This document shows, piece by piece, positions 1 to 8,512 of a stretch of DNA of 47,273 nucleotides. The notes under the pieces are model-generated. The model worked only from the letters and a program-made list of their open reading frames with translations. It was not told the DNA's origin and made no database searches. Within the stretch, counting starts at the first letter, position 1. Each line of letters starts with the position of its first letter. Position numbers and translations under genes: made by a program. The DNA comes from CAZPZZ01 sp964591245 (GTDB lineage Bacteria; Acidobacteriota; Vicinamibacteria; Vicinamibacterales; UBA8438): assembly GCA_964591245.1 (NCBI GenBank), contig CAZPZZ010000013.1, positions 1-47,273 of the forward strand, in the 5' to 3' direction.

Positions 1-2
1 AC

Positions 3-1700
3 CCTGATCCCAATGACTGGCTCATGTGGCGCGGTGGATATCGCCAGTGGGGATACAGCGCTCTTGATCAGATCAATCGAGACAACGTGCGGGGACTGGC
101 ACTCGCGTGGTCATTCACCTTCGAAACAGGAGGTCCGGGCTCCAGGGGGATGCAGATCGAGCCAATCGTCTACGACGGCGTCATGTACATACGACACGCC
201 AACGAGCGGTATACGGCCCATGACGCCACCACCGGGAACGTACTCTGGGAATATTTCCGCCCGCTTCCAGATGAGATCACGACGGCAGAGGGACGCGCGC
301 TCTTTCGGTTCACGCTTCATCGAGGCCGAGGCGTTTTTCTGTATGAAGACAAGCTCATCAGTCACTCCACCGATGGAATGCTCTTTGCTCTAGACCGCAA
401 CACGGGCCGCCTGGTGTGGGAATCACAGATGATGGATTACCACTTGGGTCAGCAACCCAGTGGTGCTCCCGTGGTCTTCGGAGGGGTCATCGCCGTACCG
501 TACAACTGCACGGCATGGACATCACCGACTCCCTGCCACCTCTCGGCCTATGACGCCAATACGGGGCAGGTCGTCTGGCGTTGGTACACGAGTCCCTCGG
601 CGGACGAACCGATGCATGAAACCTGGGGAACTGATCCGCAGGTATACCCTTTCGAAACGCGAAGAAATATGTCGCCCTGGATGACACCCGCTGTGGATCC
701 AGAGCGCGGGCTCTTTATTTTCGGGATCGGCTCGAGCGCACCACAACAACCTGAGCTAGCTGGCACCGATGGTGATTGGCCTGACCGGCTCTACCAGGGC
801 TCCACCGTGGCAGTAGACCACCGAACCGGTGAACTCAGCTGGTGGTCTCAACATCACACCGACATGTGGAACGACGATGCGGTCTTCGATCGGATTCTCG
901 TTGATTCACCCGTGGCGCCCGATCCCCCAGAAGCCCTGGGAATAAACCCTGACATCACACATGGCGACCGACGAAGTCTGGTCATCGGTTCCTTCTCGAA
1001 AGATGGGATCTTCTACGTCTACGACCGGAACGATGGTGCGTTTCTCTATGCTCGCCCCACGGGCTACCAGAATGTCATACAACGCTACGACGGCCGGACT
1101 GGCGCCTACACGATCCACCCCGACGTCGTCATGACAACCGAGCCTGGCCAGGACGCGACTGTGTGCAGGGACAGCCGGACCGTTCCCCCAGGGGCCTACA
1201 GTCCACTCACCAATGCGTACTATGTTCCCGCCTGGAACGGCAACTGCCTGGTCATGCAGGTGGCATCACTCACCCCCACGCTCGACACTGGTTACAACAC
1301 GTCGACGGTCGGGAGCGCACCGAATCCGATACCGCACTTTGGACAACCGGAGGCGATCGACGTGGCTACCGGCAAGACCCTCTGGCGTCTCGAGCGTGAG
1401 GCTCCCCTGTACGGGATGCTCACCACAGGAGGAGGGCTTCTCTTTGCCGGAGACACGTACCGACGTCTCTACGCGATCGACCAATGGACCGGTACGATTC
1501 TCTGGCAGACCATCCTCACGGGTGTGAGTGATATGGCGCCGATCACCTATGCGGTTGGGGGCCGCCAGTACGTCGCGGTCATTTCCCCCGGTGGCACCAT
1601 CGCCGCGGCGAGCCACCTGCGACGACTCGGCATCCGGACGGCGAGCGGCCAACAACGCGTGGGTCACACGCTCTTCGTCTTTACACTGCCAGAGCCGTGA
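3..1700 (+). CDS. PQQ-binding beta-propeller quinoprotein (copy A), 5' truncated
   Basis: About 565 residues are visible and the frame is open to the window edge, so the start and any signal peptide lie upstream. The first residues (PDPNDWLM, then GYSALDQINRDNV) match the N-terminal propeller entry of the two related proteins at 3406-5214 and 36066-37690. Repeated propeller-blade motifs of the type A-x-D-x-x-T-G-x-x-x-W occur along its length (DATTGNVLWEY, DANTGQVVWRW, DVATGKTLWRL). A segment with HTDMWNDD occupies the place where quinoprotein dehydrogenases carry the WDxD active-site region. It probably oxidises an alcohol or sugar in the periplasm with PQQ and passes electrons to a cytochrome; this is inferred from the family and the substrate is unknown. 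An acyl-CoA ligase follows after 21 nt on the same strand and is probably co-transcribed. Confidence 0.85.
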   Translation, partial: PDPNDWLMWRGGYRQWGYSALDQINRDNVRGLALAWSFTFETGGPGSRGMQIEPIVYDGVMYIRHANERYTAHDATTGNVLWEYFRPLPDEITTAEGRALFRFTLHRGRGVFLYEDKLISHSTDGMLFALDRNTGRLVWESQMMDYHLGQQPSGAPVVFGGVIAVPYNCTAWTSPTPCHLSAYDANTGQVVWRWYTSPSADEPMHETWGTDPQVYPFETRRNMSPWMTPAVDPERGLFIFGIGSSAPQQPELAGTDGDWPDRLYQGSTVAVDHRTGELSWWSQHHTDMWNDDAVFDRILVDSPVAPDPPEALGINPDITHGDRRSLVIGSFSKDGIFYVYDRNDGAFLYARPTGYQNVIQRYDGRTGAYTIHPDVVMTTEPGQDATVCRDSRTVPPGAYSPLTNAYYVPAWNGNCLVMQVASLTPTLDTGYNTSTVGSAPNPIPHFGQPEAIDVATGKTLWRLEREAPLYGMLTTGGGLLFAGDTYRRLYAIDQWTGTILWQTILTGVSDMAPITYAVGGRQYVAVISPGGTIAAASHLRRLGIRTASGQQRVGHTLFVFTLPEP

Positions 1701-1721
1701 TTCACCAGATTCCCACAACTA

Positions 1722-3275
1722 ATGCTCAATACGACCGTCCGCGCGTGCATCGACCGTAGCGCCGAAACACACGGTGACTCGCCATTCCTGCTCGCACCCG
1801 AGTCGACACTAATTCTCGACTACGCGGGATTACAACGCGACTGTCTGGAATTTGAGGCCGCACTGACCGCAATCGGGCTCAAACCTGGTGACAAGGTCGC
1901 CTTCTTACTGGATAACGGCCATTGGACCGCATCCCTCCTTCTGGGAACCATGTATGCTGGGATGGTCACGGTACCATTGAATGCCGTGGCCGGGCAGCGG
2001 GCTGTACGCTACGTTCTCGAGCATTGCGACGCCACCGTCTTGTTCTGCTCTCAGAAGTACCGTACGCGGTTCGCGGACGCCATCGAGAACTGTCCTCGTG
2101 AACTTACGGTCATCGACACCGATGAAGACACGGGGCCGCGCTGGCCGCGTCTGACGCCTCCAACAAATACCAACCGCTCGGTCGAAGCTAGCGACGACGC
2201 CTTGCTGCTCTATACCTCCGGTACGACCGGTGTGCCAAAAGGTGTGCGCCTCAGCCACCGGGCCGTTGTGACGGGCGGACGCAACACCGCCATCGCGCAT
2301 GCACTGACTCCCACCGATCGAGCGTTATGCGTCTTGCCGCTGTATCACGTAAACGGAGAAATCGTGACCCTGATGGGTCCACTCGTCAGCGGGGGCTCCG
2401 TCGTCATGCCCCACCGTTTCCGAGTGTCAGAGTTTTGGTCACTCGTGATGCGTACACAATGCACGTGGCTCAGTGTCGTTCCGACCATCATCAACTATCT
2501 GCTTGATCGGGCCACACGCGACGATGCTGACGGGCAGATCGATTTTCTACACGCACCGGAATTTCGCCACCTCCGATTCGCCCGCTCTGCATCTGCGCCG
2601 CTGCCTGCGTCCGTGCAACAGCAATTTGAGCACGTTTTTGGGATTCCGATGATCGAGACCATGGGCCTCACCGAGACCGCTGCACCGATCCTCTCAAATC
2701 CTCTACCTCCGGCGACCCGCAAACCCGGTTCGCCAGGCCTCGCATTTGGCAATGACGTGCACGTAGCCGATGAACACGGCCAACCGGTCGCAGACCTTGT
2801 CACGGGAGAGCTACTCGTACGCGGCGACAATGTACTCACCGGCTATTACAAGAATGACGCAGCGAACCGATCCGCATTCTGGCCCGGCGGTTGGTTTCGC
2901 ACCGGCGATCTCGGCTACCGCGACAGCGAGGGATATCTGTTCATCACCGGACGGCTGAAAGAACTGATTATCAAGGGGGGCGAGAATATCGCGCCACGCG
3001 AGGTAGACGACGCCCTCTACCTGCATGACGCCGTGCTAGAAGCCGCGGCGTTCGGTGTCCAAGACGACGTGTACGGCCAAGAGATACAGGCCTGCGTCTG
3101 TCTTCGTGAGCATTGTCAACTCGGTGAACATGAGCTCATCGAGCATTGCCGACAACAGCTCGGCACATTCAAGACGCCGAGCAAAATCCACTTCTTGAAC
3201 GAACTTCCCAAGGGGCCGTCGGGAAAAATCCAGCGGCTGAAACTAGTCGAGATTGTGGCCGCCGCTACATCCTGA
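1722..3275 (+). CDS. AMP-forming acyl-CoA synthetase (ANL superfamily)
   Basis: 517 aa, full length for a class I adenylate-forming ligase; cytoplasmic, no signal peptide. The P-loop LLYTSGTTGVPKG is near residues 162-174, motif GLTETAAP near 314, RTGDLGY near 392, the hinge GRLKELIIKGGENI near 409, and the catalytic lysine is in PSGKIQRL near 501. It should activate a carboxylate with ATP and form the acyl-CoA. The start codon has no clear Shine-Dalgarno sequence, so expression may depend on coupling to quinoprotein A, which ends 21 nt upstream. The substrate cannot be read from the sequence. Oxalate/coumarate-type ligases and SauT-type sulfoacetate ligases have this architecture. A SauT role is possible because a SauS/Xsc/Pta module lies about 13 kb away, but it is only a hypothesis. 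Confidence 0.93.
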   Translation: MLNTTVRACIDRSAETHGDSPFLLAPESTLILDYAGLQRDCLEFEAALTAIGLKPGDKVAFLLDNGHWTASLLLGTMYAGMVTVPLNAVAGQRAVRYVLEHCDATVLFCSQKYRTRFADAIENCPRELTVIDTDEDTGPRWPRLTPPTNTNRSVEASDDALLLYTSGTTGVPKGVRLSHRAVVTGGRNTAIAHALTPTDRALCVLPLYHVNGEIVTLMGPLVSGGSVVMPHRFRVSEFWSLVMRTQCTWLSVVPTIINYLLDRATRDDADGQIDFLHAPEFRHLRFARSASAPLPASVQQQFEHVFGIPMIETMGLTETAAPILSNPLPPATRKPGSPGLAFGNDVHVADEHGQPVADLVTGELLVRGDNVLTGYYKNDAANRSAFWPGGWFRTGDLGYRDSEGYLFITGRLKELIIKGGENIAPREVDDALYLHDAVLEAAAFGVQDDVYGQEIQACVCLREHCQLGEHELIEHCRQQLGTFKTPSKIHFLNELPKGPSGKIQRLKLVEIVAAATS

Positions 3276-3405
3276 TCTCCACTCGACGCGCATGCATCGA
3301 GCACCACCTACACCTCTCAGATCACTGACAACTCCCTGGTCGTTCCAAGGAGATTGGCTACTGTCTTCCCCACTGACATTTCTCGCTTCGCGTGTGTTGT
3401 AACCG

Positions 3406-5214
3406 CTAGCGCCCCGGGTTCGACCGACGAGCCACGCTGTCTGGTAGAGCAAAGGTCACGAGCATATTGCTACCTCTGGGGGCATCCAGCTCAGGTGCGT
3501 ACGTCGCAAGCCGATCGTCAACGCCGCCAACAGGCACCGTCAGATATTGCCGACCATCAACCGCATACGTCACGGGATAGCCGGTGATCTGGCTTCCCAG
3601 AATCGTTTGCCACAGTACCGCCCCGGTTTCGGCGTCAAAGGCCCATAGCCGTCTGTTCAAATCGCCAAAGAAGACAACATTGCCGGCCGTCGCCAAGGTC
3701 GAACCCATGTTTGGAGCCCGCTGACTATACCGCCACGCTTCCCGCCCCGTCGCCATGTCAATGGCCCGAACTTCAGTGAGATGTCCACTCTCCTCGAAGC
3801 CTGGCTCAGGAATCGTAAAGCGCGGACTCGCGCCGGAGACCGTCCGGTCATTTGTCGTTTGATCCAAGCAAGATCGAGTAATCGGGATGTACAGCAAATT
3901 CGTCACAGGGCTGTACGACCAGGACCACCAGCCCTTGACGTTATGGCCACAGATGACAAATCGCTGTCCAACCTCTCGTGCCACAAGGTCCATATTGATG
4001 GAGACCGCGCCAGTCTCGACGTCGACATCCCGGATCACAAATTGATCGGTGTTCGTATAGGGCAAGGGTGACGCCCACAAAAACTCTCCCGTCTCCCGGT
4101 CATTGACAAAGAGCCCACCCGGTTCGCCGAGCACCACCACAACCTTGCGCTCCTCGGCAGTGCCCGTCAATTTTGGATTAATCCACGGCACGGCGTCCGG
4201 ATCAGGGGCCACGACCGTATCGATAAGCGTCCGCTCCTGCACAAAATCCTGATCCCAATCGTCACACGGTAAATACTGGTAGTACCAGTCGATCTCGCCC
4301 GTATCGGCGTTCATCGCGAGTGTGGAATTCGAATAGAGTTCGCACGGCGTACGGTCGCCGACGTCCCACGTACCGCGGCGCACGAGCCGCGGATAGGGCA
4401 GGGGGACGGCAATTCCCCAAAACACACGGTTCAAGTCGGGGTCATAGCTACCAGGAAGTCCCCATGGGGATACGTGTACACGCCGCGCCGTCGGCAGATC
4501 GCCCCAGGTGGCACCACCAGGATCATCCGCGCCGGCGGCCGTGTAGGTACGCCAGCGTTCATCTCCTGTCTCGGCATCGTGTGCAGCCACAAAACAACGC
4601 GCCTCCAGACTACTCGGACTACACGTTCGCCCTGTCACGACCTGCCCATTAATGATCATCGCGCCGGATGAATGTGTAATGCCATCCCGATAGTCCGCCA
4701 TCTGCCGCTCCCAGGCGAGTTCACCAGTCTGTGCATCGAGCGCGATGAGGTAGGCATCGGCAGTCAAGTGATAGATATACTCACCATAAATCGCCACGTG
4801 CCGCGTACGTCCTCCCAGCCGCACATATTCACGTAGATCGCTGGGAAGCTCACGGTTGTAGTCCCAGAGTAGATCTCCACTGGTCGCGTCCAGGGCTTGA
4901 ATGTGGTCGCCGTTCGGATGCGCAATGTACATCACGCCGTCATAGACGAGCGGGCGGATCTCCTGCGGTCCCTCATCCATTGCCCGCATCCACACCAACT
5001 GCAGTTGGTCGACGTTGGTACGATCTATTTGATCCAGGGGACTGAAACCTTGGAAATCATAGGTGCGATGCACCATCAACCAATCAGCAGGATCGGGCTC
5101 CAGCAACATCTGGTCGGTGACCGGTGCGAAGTCCTGGGCTCGAGTGACACTGGAGAGGCCCAGGATGGCAATGACGACTGAAACGCATCCGACTCCAGAT
5201 ATGGGCTTTCGCAT
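3406..5214 (-). CDS. Exported PQQ-binding beta-propeller quinoprotein (copy B)
   Basis: 602 aa. The start ATG at 5214 follows a strong AGGAGG ribosome binding site. Residues 1-26 form a Sec signal peptide ending SVTRAQ. The mature part starts with PADWLM and GFSPLDQIDRTNVDQLQLVW and carries repeated blades (DATSGDLLWDY, DAQTGELAWER, DAETGAVLWQT). The active-site-like segment is CDDWDQDF. It probably oxidises a small alcohol or sugar in the periplasm with PQQ; substrate unknown. It is the second gene of a two-gene unit, 39 nt after an NHL propeller gene, and runs convergent to the acyl-CoA ligase. It shares the subfamily of copies A and D (36066-37690) and differs from the glucose-dehydrogenase-like copy C. 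No cytochrome c domain is present, so electrons must go to a separate carrier. Confidence 0.9.
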   Translation of the reverse strand: MRKPISGVGCVSVVIAILGLSSVTRAQDFAPVTDQMLLEPDPADWLMVHRTYDFQGFSPLDQIDRTNVDQLQLVWMRAMDEGPQEIRPLVYDGVMYIAHPNGDHIQALDATSGDLLWDYNRELPSDLREYVRLGGRTRHVAIYGEYIYHLTADAYLIALDAQTGELAWERQMADYRDGITHSSGAMIINGQVVTGRTCSPSSLEARCFVAAHDAETGDERWRTYTAAGADDPGGATWGDLPTARRVHVSPWGLPGSYDPDLNRVFWGIAVPLPYPRLVRRGTWDVGDRTPCELYSNSTLAMNADTGEIDWYYQYLPCDDWDQDFVQERTLIDTVVAPDPDAVPWINPKLTGTAEERKVVVVLGEPGGLFVNDRETGEFLWASPLPYTNTDQFVIRDVDVETGAVSINMDLVAREVGQRFVICGHNVKGWWSWSYSPVTNLLYIPITRSCLDQTTNDRTVSGASPRFTIPEPGFEESGHLTEVRAIDMATGREAWRYSQRAPNMGSTLATAGNVVFFGDLNRRLWAFDAETGAVLWQTILGSQITGYPVTYAVDGRQYLTVPVGGVDDRLATYAPELDAPRGSNMLVTFALPDSVARRSNPGR

Positions 5215-5253
5215 GGCTCCCTCCTGTTCATTGAGATTCGTCGGTTGTATGTG

Positions 5254-6369
5254 TCATGACCCAACAAGTACCAATTTCTGCAGACCTCGGCCAACCTGCG
5301 CCGTGTAGATGTTCCCCTGTGAGTCAGTCGCCATCTGATGGCCACCTCCCAACACAGCGTCCCCTCTGATTGATGTCACCTCGCCTAGCGTTTCCCGGTC
5401 AAGCACGACAATCTCCTCGCCGCCCCCGACATATAGAAACTGCTGCTGCGGATCAGGGGACAATGCCAGATTTCGTGCAAAGGGTGCGCTCCCTCTGACC
5501 ACCTGTTCGAGAAATTCACCTTCAATGGTGAACACTTGCACGCGACGGTTCTCACGGTCAGCCACATACACCCGTCCATCATTCGACACCCGAATCGCGT
5601 GCAGGATGCTGAACTGCGGCGGACCGGGTCCATCCGGCACAGAGGCCACACTCGGTGGCGGACACTGGTCGAGATCTTCCGGTGCATTCCCGAATGCCCC
5701 CCACATCCGTTTAAAGTCGCCCGAATCCGCATCAAATACTGCGACGCGATGGTTCCCGTAGCCGTCCGCGACAAATACTTCATTCGTCTTCGCATAAACG
5801 GCTACATCGGCTGGCTGGTGCAAGTTGGTTGTATCTGCGTTCCCGCGGCTCCGGTCGCTTTCCCCGATCTGCAGAACAAACTCACCGAGCGGCGTGAACT
5901 TCAGCAGCTGATCATCCCCAACGGGCTCGAGTCGCGGCAACTGCCTGGCAGGACAATAGTTCCCTCCGACCCACACAAAGCCTTCATGATCCACATGGAT
6001 ACCATGTTCCCGTTGCGGCCAGTCATAGCCCTCTCCAGGTCCACCCCAGGCCCGAACAAAATTCCCCGCCGCATCAAAGACGATCACGGGTGGGGCAGCA
6101 CGGCTGGATTGATGCTCCGGAAGCGTCCGCGGGCGGTGTAACACCCACACCCGATCCTGCGCATCCACATCAACACTGGAGATATCACCCAGCTGCCACT
6201 GGGCTGGAACCGTTGGCCAGGTATCGTCGACCACAAACCTTGGCGCCCCGTCTGCAGGCACCTGCAACGCAACCTCTTCCCATGCTCGCCCGACGTGCCG
6301 TGTTCCGTGCGCGCCTCCAACGATCAGGAGTGCGACCAGGGCGACACCAGGCAGATTGCCATACTTCAT
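5254..6369 (-). CDS. Exported NHL-repeat six-bladed beta-propeller protein
   Basis: 371 aa from ATG 6369, chosen because AGAGGA lies just upstream and the N-terminus then reads as a signal peptide (MKYGNLPGVALVALLIVGGA). The open frame extends 86 codons further upstream, but that part looks non-coding. NHL-type strands recur: VDAQDRVWVLHR, VDHEGFVWVGGN, VFVADGYGNHRVAVFD, VYVADRENRRVQVF, NIYTAQVG. Such propellers sit in the periplasm and often bind ligands or proteins; some relatives are peptidyl-alpha-hydroxyglycine lyases, but no catalytic assignment is justified here. It is the first gene of an operon with quinoprotein B (39-nt gap), so it may assist or sense the same oxidation process. It is divergent from the cyclase gene. 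Confidence 0.85.
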   Translation of the reverse strand: MKYGNLPGVALVALLIVGGAHGTRHVGRAWEEVALQVPADGAPRFVVDDTWPTVPAQWQLGDISSVDVDAQDRVWVLHRPRTLPEHQSSRAAPPVIVFDAAGNFVRAWGGPGEGYDWPQREHGIHVDHEGFVWVGGNYCPARQLPRLEPVGDDQLLKFTPLGEFVLQIGESDRSRGNADTTNLHQPADVAVYAKTNEVFVADGYGNHRVAVFDADSGDFKRMWGAFGNAPEDLDQCPPPSVASVPDGPGPPQFSILHAIRVSNDGRVYVADRENRRVQVFTIEGEFLEQVVRGSAPFARNLALSPDPQQQFLYVGGGEEIVVLDRETLGEVTSIRGDAVLGGGHQMATDSQGNIYTAQVGRGLQKLVLVGS

Positions 6370-6662
6370 GCTGTCCTCTTCTCGATACAACCGATTCATG
6401 CACAGTGGTCCGGCAGTGAAGCCAGAAACCCACCAGGTTCTGTGGGCAGCACGCTCACCAAGAACGCGACGGCCGCCACGATAGACACGATCGTGTAACG
6501 CCGATAGCTTGGTTTTTCCTACCTCTCTCAGTTGTGCGCACCATGATACCGTGGGCGCCTCGTGTTTGTGGTGACGCTCTGTGCTTCGCGTCATGGCGCA
6601 GATCTTGGAGGCGACACCACAGCGCACTCCGTTGATGAAGCGAGCTGTAGAAAGGATTGACT
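6370..6662. promoter_or_regulatory. Divergent intergenic region between NHL protein and cyclase
   Basis: This 293-nt spacer must contain the promoters of two divergent units. No convincing -35/-10 pair was recognised. A 12-bp perfect palindrome (ACACGATCGTGT) lies at 6485-6496, but about a dozen of that length are expected by chance in a window this size. The cyclase ribosome binding site AAAGGA is at 6651-6656. Confidence 0.35.
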
Positions 6663-7700
6663 ATGTCCGCATCACGACGACAGTTTCTGAAGAGCACGCT
6701 TGCCCTTGGCGGCGCCGCTGTCGGAAGTCGGGCCGGTGGCTGGACGGAAGGCTCATTCGATGGCCTGAACGCAGCAACACCGCGCACGACTACAACGGCA
6801 CGAGCGCAGGGATCAGACCCACGGTTGCCGACTCAAGCCGACGTCAACGAGTGGTACACGACGCGACGCAATTGGGGGCGGTGGGGCGACGATGACGAAA
6901 TCGGGGCAGTGAATCTGATCACGGCCGAAAAACGCCGCGAGGCGACCTCGCTCGTCAGAACCGGCCGGACAGTCTCCCTCAGCCGCATTTTCGAGCCACC
7001 TCAACATTTTGTCCGCAAGAACGATCGCGGAGGCGGAGCGGGCTCCTTTGTCGATTATTACGGTTTTATCTATCACGGCCAGACCGTGACCCATATTGAC
7101 GCGCTCTCGCACATCTGGGAGAACGAAGAGGACGGCCTCTGGCAGGGACGGGCGCCTGACGAGGCCGTCGATACAAATGGTGCAAAATTCGGAGCAATCA
7201 CGGCCTGGAGTAGTGGCATCATCACCCGCGGCGTGCTCCTCGATGTCCCCCGGCACCGCGGGGAGGATCACGTGACACCGGAAAAACCTGTTCACGGATG
7301 GGAACTCGAAGAAATCGCGAGTGCACAGGGTGTCGAGGTCAACCCGGGTGACGCGTTGATGGTCTACAGCGGGCGAGAAGCATTCGAACGAGACGGAGGC
7401 TCGTTCGGAGGTGGTGCACGTCCCGGCCTCCATGTCTCCTGTGCGAAATTTATTCGCGATCACGACATATCGCTTCTCGGCTGGGACATGATGGACGCGC
7501 GCCCTGACAGCTATGGCTTGAGATACCCAGTGCACGCAGTGCTGCCAAACTACGGAGTGGCGTTACTTGACAACGCGCTACTCGAACCGCTGGCCACGGT
7601 ATGCGCCGAGGAAGCGCGCTCTGAATTCATGTTCATGCTTCTTCCGCTCCGGGTCGCGCGTGGAACCGGAAGCCCGGCGAACCCGATCGCCATGTTCTAG
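6663..7700 (+). CDS. Tat-exported cyclase family protein (kynurenine-formamidase-like)
   Basis: 345 aa. ATG 6663 is chosen because AAAGGA ends 6 nt upstream; an in-frame TTG at 6657 is the alternative. The N-terminus SRRQFLKSTLALGGAAVG is a textbook twin-arginine signal, so the protein is exported folded. The metal-binding signature of the cyclase family (PF04199) appears as HGQTVTHIDALSH in the first half; an upstream segment (WGDDDEIGAVNLIT) and a downstream LGWDMMDARPD are typical of the long members. The family hydrolyses amide or lactone-like bonds with a divalent metal; the substrate here is unknown. A DUF1080 gene follows after 27 nt and quinoprotein C lies beyond, suggesting one periplasmic catabolic unit. 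Confidence 0.88.
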   Translation: MSASRRQFLKSTLALGGAAVGSRAGGWTEGSFDGLNAATPRTTTTARAQGSDPRLPTQADVNEWYTTRRNWGRWGDDDEIGAVNLITAEKRREATSLVRTGRTVSLSRIFEPPQHFVRKNDRGGGAGSFVDYYGFIYHGQTVTHIDALSHIWENEEDGLWQGRAPDEAVDTNGAKFGAITAWSSGIITRGVLLDVPRHRGEDHVTPEKPVHGWELEEIASAQGVEVNPGDALMVYSGREAFERDGGSFGGGARPGLHVSCAKFIRDHDISLLGWDMMDARPDSYGLRYPVHAVLPNYGVALLDNALLEPLATVCAEEARSEFMFMLLPLRVARGTGSPANPIAMF

Positions 7701-7727
7701 CGACCTATCGAAAAGAAGGGAACAATC

Positions 7728-8357
7728 ATGAGAATCTCGACCCTCGCCACTTCCGTCCTGCTTGTCTGCCTCTCCTCGAATCTCATTCAACCGACCCATG
7801 CCAACAGGGCGACGACATCACTCTTCAATGGCACCAGTCTCGCGGGCTGGGAAATTGTCAACAACGGTCAATTTTCTGTCGAAGACGGCGTACTCAAGAT
7901 CAATCGGGGCACGGGATGGCTCCGCTCAAATGCCACCTACGGCGACTTTGTGCTGACGATGGAATTCCGGTTTCTGGAAGAGGGCGCCAACAGCGGCATC
8001 TTCGTCCGCACGGGCCCCACAAGCAACGACGACGCGAATGGATGGCCGAACAATGGCTATCAAGTGCAATGTATGGACACGCTCACTGGTACCCCACTCG
8101 CGCATCTGATTCCATATGGCGCGCCTCCCTTCACGCACGAATCAGATCTTGACGCGTTGAAGAGGGCCTATAAGCCCGCTGGCGAATGGCACACCTACGA
8201 AATCAAAGCCGAAGGGGAAAACCTGTGGGTACACCTGAATGGTGTACTGATCACGACCGCGACCAACGTCAAAAACCTGACCGGTCATATCGGTATTCAA
8301 GGCGAGCTGGGCCTATTGGAGTTTCGGAAGATCGAAATCATAGAAACAGAAAGTTAG
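7728..8357 (+). CDS. Exported DUF1080 protein (3-keto-disaccharide hydrolase-like)
   Basis: 209 aa; AGAAGGG lies 8-14 nt before ATG 7728. Residues 1-25 form a Sec signal peptide ending THA. The mature part is one concanavalin-like DUF1080 domain: LFNGTSLAGWEI, FSVEDGVLKI, GDFVLTMEFRF, GANSGIFVR, GEWHTYEIKAEG, ending HIGIQGELGLLEFRKIEI. In this family, members bind or hydrolyse 3-keto-glycosides in the periplasm, a product of sugar oxidation. That fits the neighbouring quinoprotein C, although oxidation at C3 by C is not shown. It probably shares a transcript with the cyclase upstream. Confidence 0.9.
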   Translation: MRISTLATSVLLVCLSSNLIQPTHANRATTSLFNGTSLAGWEIVNNGQFSVEDGVLKINRGTGWLRSNATYGDFVLTMEFRFLEEGANSGIFVRTGPTSNDDANGWPNNGYQVQCMDTLTGTPLAHLIPYGAPPFTHESDLDALKRAYKPAGEWHTYEIKAEGENLWVHLNGVLITTATNVKNLTGHIGIQGELGLLEFRKIEIIETES

Positions 8358-8512
8358 GTGTGTGGCACGTCGGTCGCCGTGGCGGCCTGGTGACGCGATC
8401 AGAGAGTCGGACAACGCAGGCCAGAAGGTTGACTCATGATTGGACCGGTCATGGATCTACCACGGCCAGTCCCAGGCAACGACGATCAGATCATCTCAGA
8501 CGAGGCAAGAGA

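Noticed and set aside
6485..6496. 12-bp palindrome ACACGATCGTGT as a regulator site
   Set aside because: About a dozen perfect 12-bp palindromes are expected by chance in 47 kb, and it has no second copy nearby.
8186..8512. 109-codon N-terminal extension of quinoprotein C
   Set aside because: It overlaps the DUF1080 gene and would bury an obvious signal peptide that begins at 8513.
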